From: Nemertoderma westbladi | Lineage: Eukaryota > Xenacoelomorpha > Nemertodermatida > Nemertodermatidae | NCBI GenBank assembly: GCA_032718475.1 | Contig: JAUCBJ010004873.1 | Coordinates: 1-45,428, forward strand | Direction of reading: 5' to 3' | DNA: 45,428 nt | Shown here: positions 34,301-45,428 of the stretch, piece by piece | Position numbering within the stretch: position 1 is the stretch's first letter | Layout of the letters: every line of letters begins with the position of its first letter | Notes under the pieces: model-generated | The model's database searches: none | What the model was told of the DNA's origin: nothing | Seen by the model: the letters and a program-made list of their open reading frames with translations, nothing else | Position numbers and translations under genes: made by a program

Positions 34301-37300
34301 TACAAAAACCAAACACAATTATTGAGTTATACATCTCTATAACGCCCACTGGAGTACAAAAACCAAACACAATTATTGAGTTCCAAAATCGCTCTAACGC
34401 CCACTGACTACCACACCAAACACAATTATTGAGTTCCAACATCTCTATAACGCCCACTGAGTACCACACCAAACACAATTATTGAGTTCCAACATCTCTA
34501 TAACGCCCACTGAGTACCACACCAAACACAATTATTGAGTTATACATCTCTATAACGCCCACTTGAGTACAAAAACCAAACACAATTATTGAGTTCCAAA
34601 ATCTCTCTAACGCCCACTGAGTACCACACCAAACACAATTATTGAGTTATACATCTCTATAACGCCCACTGAATACCACACCAAACACAATTATTGAGTT
34701 ATACATCTCTATAACGCCCACTGAGTACCACTCCAAATACAATTATTGAGTTCCAACATCTCTATAACGCCCACTGAGTACCACACCAAACAATATTATT
34801 GAGTCTTACATCTCTATAACGCCCACTGAGTACCACACCAAACACAACTATTTAGTTCCAACATCTCTATAACGCCCACTGAGTACCACACCAAACAAAA
34901 TTATTGAGTTATACATCTCTATAACACCCACTGAGTACCACTCCAAACACAATTATTGAGATCCAACATCTCTATAACGCCCACTGATTACCACTCCAAA
35001 CACAATTATTGAGTTCCAATATCTCTATAACGCCCACTGAGTTCTACACCAAACACAATTATTGAGTTATACATCTCTATAACGCCCACTGAGTACCACA
35101 CCAAACACAATTATTGAGTTTTACATCTCTATAACGCCCACTGAGTACCACTCCAAATACAATTATTGAGTTCCAACATCTCTATAACGCCCACTGAGTA
35201 CCACACCAAACAAAATTATTGAGTTATACATCTCTATAACGCCCACTGAGTACCACTCCAAACACAATTATTTAGTTCCAACATCTCTATAACGCCCACT
35301 GAGTACCACACCAAACAAAATTATTGAGTTATACATTTCTATAACACCCACTGAGTACCACTCCAAACACAATTATTGAGATCCAACATCTCTATAACGC
35401 CCACTGAGTACCACACCAAACACAATTATTGAGTTCTACATCTCTATAACAACCAATCAGTACCACAAACCAAACACAATTATTGAGTTACAACATCTCT
35501 ATAACGCCCACTGGAGTACCACACCAAACACAACTGTTGCGATCCAACATCTCTATAACGCCCACTGATTACCACTCCAAACACAATTATTGAGTTCTAA
35601 CATCTCTATAACGCCCACTGAGTATACCACTCCAAACACAATTATTGAGTTATACATCTATATAACAACCAATCAGTACCACAAACCAAACACAATTATT
35701 GAAAACCAACATCTCTATAACGCCCACTTATTACCACTCCAAACACAATTATTGAGATCCAACATCTCTATAACGCCCACTGAGTATACCACTCCAAGCA
35801 CACACAATTATTGAGTTCCAACATCTCTATAACGCCCACTGATTACCACTCCAAACACAATTATTGAGTTCCAACATCTCTATAACGCCCACTGAGTACC
35901 ACACCAAACACAACAATTGAGATCCAACATCTCTATAACGCCCACTGATTACCACTCCAAACACAATTATTGAGTTCCAAGATCTCTATATCGCCCACTG
36001 AGTACCACACCAAACACAATTATTGAGTTCTACATCTCTATAACAACCAATCAGTACCACAAACCAAACACAATTATTGAGTTACAACATCTCTATAACG
36101 CCCACTGAGTACCACTCCAAACACAATTATTGAGTTCCAATATTTCTATAACGCCCACTGAGTACCACACCAAACACAATTATTGAGTTCTACATCTCTA
36201 TAACAACCAATCAGTACCACAAACCAAAGACAAATATTGAGTTACAACATCTCTATAACGCCCACTGGAGTAGAAAACCAAACACAATTATTGAGTTCCA
36301 ACATCTCTATAACGCACACTGAGTACCACTCCAAACACAATTATTGAGTTCCAACATCTCTATAACGCCCACTGAGTACCACACCAAACACAATTATTGA
36401 GTTCCAACATCTCTATATCGCCCACTGAGTACCACACCAAACACAATTATTGAGTTCCAACATCTCTATATCGCCCACTGAGTACCACACCAAACACAAT
36501 TATTGAGTTCCAACATCTCTATAACGCCCACTGAGTACCGCTCCAAACACAATTATTGAGTTATACATCTATATAACAACCAATCAGTACCACAAACCAA
36601 ACACAATTATTGAGTTACAACATCTCTATAACGCCCACTGAGTACCACACCAAACACAATTATTGAGTTATACATCTATATAACAACCAATCAGTACCAC
36701 AAACCAAACACAATTATTGAGTTACAACATCTCTATAACGCCCACTGAGTACCACTCCAAACACAATTATTGAGTTATACATCTATATAACAACCAATCA
36801 GTACCACAAACCAAACACAATTATTGAGTTACAACATCTCTATAACGCCCACTGAGTACCACACCAAACACAATTATTGAGAACCAACATCTCTATAACG
36901 CCCTCTTATTACCACTCCAAACACAATTATTGAGTTCCAACATCTCTATAACGCACACTGAGTACCACTCCAAACACAATTATTGAGTTCCAACATCTCT
37001 ATAACGCCCACTGAGTACCACACCAAACACAATAATTGAGTTCCAACATCTCTATAACGCACACTGAGTACCACTCCAAACACAATTATTGAGTTCCAAC
37101 ATCTCTATAACGCCCACTGAGTACCACACCAAACACAATTATTGAGAACCAACATCTCTATAACGCCCACTTATTACCACTCCAAACACAATTATTGAGT
37201 TCCAACATCTCTATAACGCACACTGAGTACCACTCCAAACACAATTATTGAGTTCCAACATCTCTATAACGCCCACTGAGTACCACACCAAACACAATTA

Positions 37301-40300
37301 TTGAGTTCCAACATCTCTATAACGCCCACTGAGTACCACACCAAACACAATTATTGAGTTATACATCTATATAACAACCAATCAGTACCACAAACCAAAC
37401 ACAATTATTGAGTTACAACATCTCTATAACGCCCACTGAGTACCACTCCAAACACAATTATTGAGTTATACATCTATATAACAACCAATCAGTACCACAA
37501 ACCAAACACAATTATTGAGTTACAACATGTCTATAACGCCCACTGAGTACCACTCCAAACACAATTATTGAGTTATACATCTATATAACAACCAATCAGT
37601 ACCACAAACCAAACACAATTATTGAGTTACAACATCTCTATAACGCCCACTGAGTACCACTCCAAACACAATTATTGAGTTCCAACATCTCTATAACGCA
37701 CACTGAGTACCACTCCAAACACAATTATTGAGTTCCAACATCTCTATAACGCACACTGAGTACCACTCCAAACACAATTATTGAGTTCCAACATCTCTAT
37801 AACGCCCACTGAGTACCACACCAAACACAATTATTGAGTTCCAACATCTCTATAACGCACACTGAGTACCACTCCAAACACAATTATTGAGTTCCAACAT
37901 CTCTATAACGCCCACTGAGTACCACACCAAACACAATTATTGAGTTCCAACATCTCTATATCGCCCACTGAGTACCACACCAAACACAATTATTGAGAAC
38001 CAACATCTCTATAACGCCCACTTATTTCCACTCCAAACACAATTATTGAGATCCAACATCTATATAACGCCCACTGAGTATACCACTCCAAACACAATTA
38101 TTGAGTTCCAACATCTCTTTAACGCCCACTGAGTACCACTCCAAACGCAATTATTGAGTTATACATCTCTATAACGCCCACTGAGTACCACTCCAAACAC
38201 AATTATTGAGTTCCAACATCTATATAACGCCCACTGAGTACCACACCAAACACAATTATTGAGTTCCAACATCTCTTTAACGCCCAGTGAGTACCACACC
38301 AAACACAATTATTGAGTTCCAACATCTCTTTAACGCCCAGTGAGTACCACACCAAACACAATTATTGAGTTCCAACATCTCTATAACGCCCACTGAGTAC
38401 CACACCAAACACAATTATTGAGTTATACATCTCTATAACAACCAATCAGTACCACAAACCAAACACAATTATTGAGTTCCAACATCTCTATAACGCCCAC
38501 TGAGTACCACACCAAACACAATTAGAAGTTATACATCTCTATAACGCCCACTGAGTACCACTCCAAACACAATTATTGAGTTCCAACATCTTTATAACGC
38601 CCACTGATTACCACTCCAATCACAATTATTGAGTACCAACATCTCTATAACGCCCACTGAGTACCACACCAAACACAATTATTGAGTTGCAACATCTCTT
38701 TAACGCCCACTGAGTACCACTCCAAACACAATTATTGAGTTCCAACATCTCTATAACGCCCACTGAGTACCACACCAAACACAATTATTGAGTTCCAACA
38801 TCTCTATATCGCCCACTGAGTACCACACCAAACACAATTATTGAGAACCAACATCTCTATAACGCCCACTTATTACCACTCCAAACACAATTATTGAGAT
38901 CCAACATCTATATAACGCCCACTGAGTATACCACTCCAAACACAATTATTGAGTTCCAACATCTCTTTAACGCCCACTGAGTACCACTCCAAACACAATT
39001 ATTGAGTTATACATCTCTATAACGCCCACTGAGTACCACTCAAAACACAATTATTGAGTTCCAACATCTATATAACGCCCACTGAGTACCACACCAAACA
39101 CAATTATTGAGTTCCAACATCTCTTTAACGCCCAGTGAGTACCACACCAAACACAATTATTGAGTTCCAACATCTCTATAACGCCCACTGAGTACCACAC
39201 CAAACACAATTATTGAGTTATACATCTCTATAACAACCAATCAGTACCACAAACCAAACACAATTATTGAGTTCCAACATCTCTATAACGCCCACTGAGT
39301 ACCACACCAAACACAATTATTGAGTTATACATCTCTATAACGCCCACTGAGTACCACTCCAAACACAATTATTGAGTTCCAACATCTTTATAACGCCCAC
39401 TGATTACCACTCCAATCACAATTATTGAGTTCCAACATCTCTATAACGCCCACTGAGTACCACACCAAACACAATTATTGAGTTGCAACATCTCTTTAAC
39501 GCCCACTGATTACCACTCCAAACAGAATTATTGAGTTCCAACATCTCTTTAACGCCCACTGATTACCACTCCAAACACAATTATTGAGTTCCAACATCTA
39601 TAAAACGCCCACTGGGTATACCACTCCAAACACAATTATTGAGTTCCAACATCTCTATTACGCCCAGTGAGTACCACACCAAACACAATTATTGAGTTCC
39701 AACATCTCTATAACGCCCACTGAGTACCACACCAAACACAATTATTGAGTTATATACATCTCTATAACAACCAATCAGTACCACAAACCAAACACAATTA
39801 TTGAGTTACAACATCTCTATAACGCCCAATGAATACCACTCCAAACACAATTATTGAGTTCCAACATCTCTATAACGCCCACTGAGTACCACACCAAACA
39901 CAATTATAGAGTTCCAACATCTTTATAACGCCCACTGATTACCACTCCAATCACAATTATTGAGTTCCAACATCTCTATAACGCCCACTGAGTACCACAC
40001 CAAACACAATTAGAAGTTATACATCTCTATAACGCCCACTGAGTACCACTCCAAAAAAATTTATTGAGTTCCAACATCTTTATAACGCCCACTGATTACC
40101 ACTCCAATCACAATTATTGAGTTCCAACATCTCTATAACGCCCACTGAGTACCACACCAAACACAATTATTGAGTTGCAACATCTCTTTAACGCCCACTG
40201 AGTACCACTCCAAACACAATTATTGAGTTCCAACATCTCTATAACGCCCACTGAGTACCACACCAAACACAATTATTGAGTTCCAACATCTCTATATCGC

Positions 40301-41636
40301 CCACTGAGTACCACACCAAACACAATTATTGAGAACCAACATCTCTATAACGCCCACTTATTACCACTCCAAACACAATTATTGAGATCCAACATCTATA
40401 TAACGCCCACTGAGTATACCACTCCAAACACAATTATTGAGTTCCAACATCTCTTTAACGCCCACTGAGTACCACTCCAAACACAATTATTGAGTTATAC
40501 ATCTCTATAACGCCCACTGAGTACCACTCCAAACACAATTATTGAGTTCCAACATCTATATAACGCCCACTGAGTACCACACCAAACACAATTATGGAGT
40601 TCCAACATCTCTTTAACGCCCAGTGAGTACCACACCAAACACAATTATTGAGTTCCAACATCTCTATAACGCCCACTGAGTACCACACCAAACACAATTA
40701 TTGAGTTATACATCTCTATAACAACCAATCAGTACCACAAACCAAACACAATTATTGAGTTCCAACATCTCTATAACGCCCACTGAGTACCACACCAAAC
40801 ACAATTATTGAGTTATACATCTCTATAACGCCCACTGAGTACCACTCCAAACACAATTATTGAGTTCCAACATCTTTATAACGCCCACTGATTACCACTC
40901 CAATCACAATTATTGAGTTCCAACATCTCTATAACGCCCACTGAGTACCACACCAAACACAATTATTGAGTTGCAACATCTCTTTAACGCCCACTGATTA
41001 CCACTCCAAACAGAATTATTGAGTTCTAACATCTCTTTAACGCCCACTGATTACCACTCCAAACACAATTATTGAGTTCCAACATCTATAAAACGCCCAC
41101 TGGGTATACCACTCCAAACACAATTATTGAGTTCCAACATCTCTATTACGCCCAGTGAGTACCACACCAAACACAATTATTGAGTTCCAACATCTCTATA
41201 ACGCCCACTGAGTACCACACCAAACACAATTATTGAGTTATATACATCTCTATAACAACCAATCAGTACCACAAACCAAACACAATTATTGAGTTACAAC
41301 ATCTCTATAACGCCCACTGATTACCACTCCAATCACAATTATTGAGTTCCAACATCTCTATAACGCCCACTGAGTACCACACCAAACACAATTATTGAGT
41401 TCCAACATCTCTATAACGCCCACTGAGTACCACACCAAACACAATTATTGAGTTCCAACATCTCTATAACGCCCACTGATTACCACTCCAATCACAATTA
41501 TTGAGTTCCAACATCTCTATAACGCCCACTGAGTACCACACCAAACACAATTATTGAGTTCCAACATCTCTATAACGCCCACTGAGTACCACACCAAACA
41601 AAATTATTGAGATCCAACATCTCTATAACGCCCACC
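31350..41636. repeat. 53-bp minisatellite array, about 190 units
   Basis: The period is 53 bp (for example 41391 to 41444). A typical unit is built from ATTGAGTTCCAACATCTC, TATAACGCCCACTGAG, TACCACACCAAACACAATT. Subtypes include a 52-bp form (GAGTTATACATCTC), a form with ACAACCAATCAGTACCAC in place of ACGCCCACTGAGTACCAC, and a form with GGAGTACAAAAACC. The array starts 380 bp upstream of the transposase start codon and stops sharply at CGCCCACC. The frames of 64-114 codons within it are repeat artefacts. Confidence 0.97.
38045..41250. repeat. Higher-order duplications in the 53-bp array
   Basis: A marker unit ATTGAGATCCAACATCTATA followed by a GAGTATACCAC unit occurs at 38045, 38893 and 40381. 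The spacings are 848 bp (16 units) and 1488 bp (about 28 units). Other markers keep the same offset, for example the ATTGAGTTGCAACATC unit at 38681 and 40169. Segments of 0.8-1.5 kb have therefore been duplicated in tandem, with few later changes. Confidence 0.85.
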
Positions 41637-41735
41637 GTAGTATTAACCACCTCTAGCCATCAGGTGCTATCGTAGTATTAACCACCTAGCCATCAGGTAC
41701 TACCGTAGTATTAACCGCCTAGGCAACTGGTACTA
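41636..41735. repeat. Three copies of a 33-35-bp repeat at the array edge
   Basis: CGTAGTATTAACC begins copies at 41636, 41671 and 41704. Each continues with a CCTAGCCATCAGGT-like stretch and ends in GCTAT, ACTAC or ACTAA. The repeat follows the last 53-bp unit directly and is unrelated to it. Identity drops from left to right (the third copy has GCCTAGGCAACTGG). It may mark the boundary of the array-bearing element. Confidence 0.9.
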
Positions 41736-42698
41736 ATTAGCAACAACAGTCTAGCTGTATATACTTACTATTTATTTTGTTTCATTGTTTTGGTTAAAAT
41801 AACGTGCTACTGGAACCTGCTCCTATCCCTAAATTCATAATTTCGATCAGCATATTAACTCTTGAACATTGCAATTTTGTATGTAAAAATAAAATAGTAC
41901 CTAATTACAAATAGTCATTTTAAACTCACCAAATATACTGTAGATTCTCCATTGAATATGTGTGTTCGTGAGAGTAAAATCAATCCATAAACGACGTCTG
42001 ATTAAATCTGTAAAATTAAGTAAAATTAACTGATAAAGTTTTTGCAGTGCGAGTAAATATCAAATAATACTTGAAATTGAAATTGTTTAGTTTAATGACA
42101 TATTCGTTAAAGGTAATAAAGTTAAACACTAATTGAATTTGATCATTAAAATTTGCACTCAGCCGTGCTAGATAAAAAGCGCCGTCAAAGAGATGTGCTG
42201 TGTTAATAATATTTAAATAAAATAAAATAAAATAAAATTTTAAATTGACAAACTTAACATAAATAAATATTAACTGAATTAATGGTAAAATTGAATACAC
42301 TCTTCAATTTATTTACAACAACATACATAAACTATAAACATATGACATTCAAACGAAATAAAACCGCAATATTTTAAAATATATGTACTAAATAATTAAT
42401 TTATTTCAACTATACTGTACGTTTTATCAAGTAATAAAGTGTGCTAATTAGAATTAGGAAAAATAAAATGATTTATTTATTTGGTGACAGTGGAAGGATG
42501 GATATTGACATAATTAAATGTGTTTTTGCAATAACTGCTGCAGTGCAGTGGTTAGTACCGGTATAGTTTATATTTATTTACATTTTAATTATCATTTAGA
42601 TGTTCCATTTGTATATTTAACAGTTATGCAACAGTAATAATTCCAAACTAATTTTGGGCTGGATGCAAAATAATTAATGAGGTGGTACAAGATACCGC
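41736..42698. other. AT-rich single-copy DNA, no gene seen
   Basis: About 1 kb of AT-rich DNA with a short (AAATA)n run at about 42215-42238. A 94-codon frame on the minus strand (42016-42300) is low-complexity, rich in F, I, N and L as expected from AT-rich DNA, and matches no family I know. Confidence 0.55.
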
Positions 42699-42891
42699 GT
42701 CGAAGGTTACAAAAAGTCAAAGGTTACAACGTGTCCAAGGTAACAAAATTGCTCTTTCGAAAATGGCATGTCAAAGGTTACAAAATACTTAGTCGAAAAT
42801 TACCATAAGCGAGTCAAAGGTTACACGATTCAATTACATTACCCCAAGTTTTGGAAGAAGTATTTGTTGATAATTCATGTCAATGGTTACA
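42699..42891 (+). repeat. Cluster of seven GTCAAAGGTTACA-like motifs
   Basis: Copies at 42699-42711 (GTCGAAGGTTACA), 42716-42728, 42733-42745 (GTCCAAGGTAACA), 42770-42782, 42792-42804 (GTCGAAAATTACC), 42813-42825 and 42879-42891 (GTCAATGGTTACA), all on the plus strand. Spacing is irregular (17, 17, 37, 22, 21 and 66 bp), so this is not a simple tandem repeat. The core TCAAAGGTTA resembles an extended nuclear-receptor half-site (AGGTCA type) with a changed end. It could be a binding-site cluster or a decayed short repeat. Confidence 0.7.
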
Positions 42892-44356
42892 AATTACGAG
42901 TAAATGTAATTATTAATTATAGGATATAAATTTTCACAATATTTACATTGGACCTGAGTAAGAGTGAAATTGAGGGGCGTGGGTGAGGGAATACTGCTTC
43001 AACCAAAAATTAGAATTACGTCATTAGGTGCTTCTTAATTTAATTCAAAACAACTTTTAAATGATAATATTACTACATACTTACTACATACTTAACTGCT
43101 GAAATTTAGAGCCTAAAAATTCCTATCCCACACTGTGTCACAGGCAACATTCAGTTCCTAGATACGTGTAACATTGTAGGCCTACTGGTGCGCCCCTTTG
43201 AATAATTTTTAAACACCCAATCCCCTCTCTGAAACAACAACAATAACCCACCCGCAACAATTAAATTAAACAACGTGTATCCATCCAAGCAAGCTGAAGT
43301 TTGTTAGCTATTCTTAAGGGGTTCATCATAAATAAAGTCTGCAATAATAATGCAAACTACGAATAGGTGATATTAAGTACTAGGTTTATTGTCAAAATTA
43401 CATTCAAATAAAATGCGGCAGAAACTAATTATAAATTTCAGCAGACATTTTAGATATCAAAAACTTTAAATAATATTGGCAAAAATACCCTGTTAATTTT
43501 ACATACAGTAATGCATGAATGTGTTTTAATAATGTTTCAAAGTATCAACTAACAGGCAGACAGGTGGTAAAAGTACAGAGTGCGCAACAATACAATAATG
43601 GTGATATGCCTAGGCTAATATAAGCGCAAAACACTTTTGTCTATGCTTGTGCGTGGCATAACAATGTATAAGTGCGCGTGCGCCCCATGCTGATTATATA
43701 AAAGCACCCCTCCCAATGAAACAAGACCTAGCGATGTCTCTCACAATCACTTATTAACAGTGGAAACATTAGGCCTATTTTTATATACAAAAACTATATT
43801 TACAAAACATAAGCCTAATAAAAACTGAATCTAAATTCTAAATTGAATAAAATGAATAAAATTGTTGTTAATTGAAATAGTAGATTCACTATATTGAATT
43901 GCAGACCTAAATGCTAGAGAAGCTATGCCTAAAACTAAGTCTATCTATATCATGCTGATTTAAAGTTAATTCTAATTTCGACACAAATTACGCCTCCACA
44001 AATTACGCCTAAAGTAGATCTACTACGGTACAGTACAAATACCTGACATGGTAATGGAAACGATAACTAACCTTTCTGCCTTTTGCATTTCGTTTGACTT
44101 TGAGTTGAATCAGGAGATAATCGAGGAATAGCAATGATAAAAATATCAAATTGATAAAAACAAGGAAATATAATTAAACAATAACAAAATTGAACAATTT
44201 CGATAATAAAACTAAACACTTATTAGACGAAATAGCCTAATAAATACAATGCAATTGAAACTGAGAGACTTTGAACGTTAATATAAAACGCTGAAAAGTA
44301 ATAATGCTTTTATGTCATTGCTAAGTCTTAAAACTAAATAGCCAATAGCGATCCTT
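42892..44356. other. AT-rich DNA, no gene seen; one TATA-like word
   Basis: There is no long frame. A good TATA-box word, TATATAAAAG, lies at 43695-43704 on the plus strand after a GC-richer stretch (GCGCGTGCGCCCC). A transcription start would be expected near 43725-43735, but no downstream coding frame supports a gene. A patch at about 43180-43260 is C-rich with TAGGCCTA nearby and may be an old dispersed repeat. Confidence 0.4.
43695..43704 (+). promoter_or_regulatory. TATA-box-like word
   Basis: TATATAAAAG matches the core TATA consensus and follows a GC-rich segment, unlike the surrounding AT-rich DNA. No coding frame or RNA gene can be seen in the 700 bases downstream, so it may belong to a non-coding first exon or be chance. 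Confidence 0.2.
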
Positions 44357-44640
44357 AAAGGAGATGCACCATTGCCTACCCAGGATGGCAACCAATCACA
44401 TTGCTTCTCCACTTTTCAGTCCTCACTCAATTCCCTGAAACACCGACAAAGGAAAGTAGTGTGCCATGAAGTCTGGAAAACCGGGTTTGGGAAATGGCCT
44501 CCTCTGGTTTGAGCTGTCAATAACATTACTGAAGTTATTTGATCCAGAGCCGACCAGATACTGTGCATTCCAGGAATGTTGTTTTGTACTTTGCCGCAAT
44601 ACCGCTTAGGAGCGATTGAATCAGCCGGGTTCAACAGGGC
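44357..44640 (-). other. GC-richer patch with a 72-codon frame, identity unknown
   Basis: Base composition rises here compared with both sides. A minus-strand frame at 44416-44634 begins MNPADSIAPKRYCGK and has a balanced amino-acid mix, unlike the frames in the repeats. A CCAAT word lies nearby (44389-44395). I do not recognise the peptide and see no splice signals that clearly join it to anything. It could be an exon fragment, a decayed transposon piece, or chance. Confidence 0.2.
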
Positions 44641-44996
44641 ACGCCATATTTATTGGCTAGAATTACTAATAATACACCTTATATAAATTTAATATATAAA
44701 TTATACCCATTTCCGTAGAATGCTGGACTGGTATTATTATCTATCTATATCATTTGTGTTTCTTTTGATTTCTAACAAAATGTATGATGACAGATGGCTG
44801 CGTTTATTTTGTCTCTAATCAAAACACTAATGTATGAGAAATATAGGACACATAGTTTGACAAAGATATTTTATTCAGTGTTATTGTTGTGGCCGTTATT
44901 AAGTAAACAAAAGTAGAAGTGGCTTCTGACCTATTAACCGGACCGTCTAAATACCGTATTGAAGCTTATATTTGATTTATATTTTACTTGTGTATT

Positions 44997-45216
44997 ATTG
45001 ACCGGACCCTAATTACCACAATTAAGTAATATCCATAATCTTGTAATATGTTAACTTTCGTTTATTGTTTTGGTTCCCCCAAAACGCCTCTGTAATCGGC
45101 TAATTACAAACCTGCTGTTTTAAATGGCAATGGGTCCGGTCAATGGGTATGGTCAATGCGTCCCGTCAACGGATCCGGCCAATTGAGCAATGGGTTCGGT
45201 CAGTAGCCTTTGTCAA
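44997..45216. repeat. 13-bp CCGGTCAAT minisatellite with an inverted copy
   Basis: Six 13-bp units occur at 45131-45216: TGGGTCCGGTCAA, TGGGTATGGTCAA, TGCGTCCCGTCAA, CGGATCCGGCCAA, then an 8-bp gap, TGGGTTCGGTCAG and TAGCCTTTGTCAA. The complement ATTGACCGGACCC stands at 44997-45009 and a shorter TTAACCGGACC at about 44934-44944, so the region can form a stem with a loop of about 120 bp. No gene is seen here or in the remaining bases to the window end. Confidence 0.8.
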
Positions 45217-45428
45217 TAAAAGTATGTGACACGATGGATATGCTAAGAAATTTAGTTATTGTGAAAGTTTTTTTAGTTTTCCCTCGTATTCCCTGACTGA
45301 ATATTCCTGGAAAAGTGAGCACGAAATAGTATTTAATGGAAGCAACACTTACTATAGATAGGAATCCGACTATAAGAATTCATATATACGTTAAACAAAA
45401 CTTATATGGCGTATTGCCAACGGTTTAT

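Noticed and set aside
31695-35814. Frames of 64-114 codons in the 53-bp array
   Set aside because: These are repeat-derived frames made of the same few peptides in shifting phase.
42016-42300. 94-codon minus-strand frame
   Set aside because: F/I/N/L-rich low-complexity product typical of AT-rich non-coding DNA. No motif seen.

Overview
The window looks like invertebrate metazoan DNA, possibly marine. It is AT-rich, has no bacterial-style gene packing, carries several long minisatellite arrays and words such as TAGGCCTA, and contains one very large transposon gene. The host cannot be named from the sequence. Roughly 28 kb of the 45 kb is tandem repeat.

Layout from left to right: an ACCT microsatellite (1-541); a 107-bp minisatellite of about 86 copies with higher-order and segmental duplications (542-9733); a short array of a 90-bp minisatellite (9734-10713); about 3.9 kb of AT-rich DNA without a credible gene (10714-14610), which holds a diverged direct duplication, a two-unit relic of the 107-bp repeat and a 1.2-kb imperfect inverted-repeat element; a highly homogenised 97-bp array of about 64 copies (14611-20833), homologous to the 90-bp family; a second 90-bp array (20834-22040); one intact 2939-codon gene on the minus strand (22151-30970); a short 5' flank; a 53-bp minisatellite of about 190 copies (31350-41636); and AT-rich DNA with three small repeat clusters and no convincing gene (41637-45428).

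The only gene I can support is a Helitron-like rolling-circle transposase. Its order is CCHC zinc knuckle, an acidic tract of eleven 17-residue repeats, a basic stretch, an OTU-type cysteine protease domain, Cys/His clusters, a Rep (HUH, two-Tyr) nuclease, a Pif1-like SF1B helicase, and a C-terminal GIY-YIG nuclease domain. OTU plus RepHel points to the Helitron2/Helentron branch. Described Helentrons carry an apurinic-like endonuclease after the helicase. A GIY-YIG domain in that place is the most unusual thing in the window. The frame is open over 8.8 kb with the main catalytic residues present, so the copy may be young or still functional.

The gene lies directly between two unrelated minisatellites (90/97 bp on its 3' side, 53 bp on its 5' side). 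Helentron-family elements often carry internal tandem repeats. The arrays may therefore be part of one giant element or products of its rolling-circle activity. I could not identify element termini, so this remains inference.
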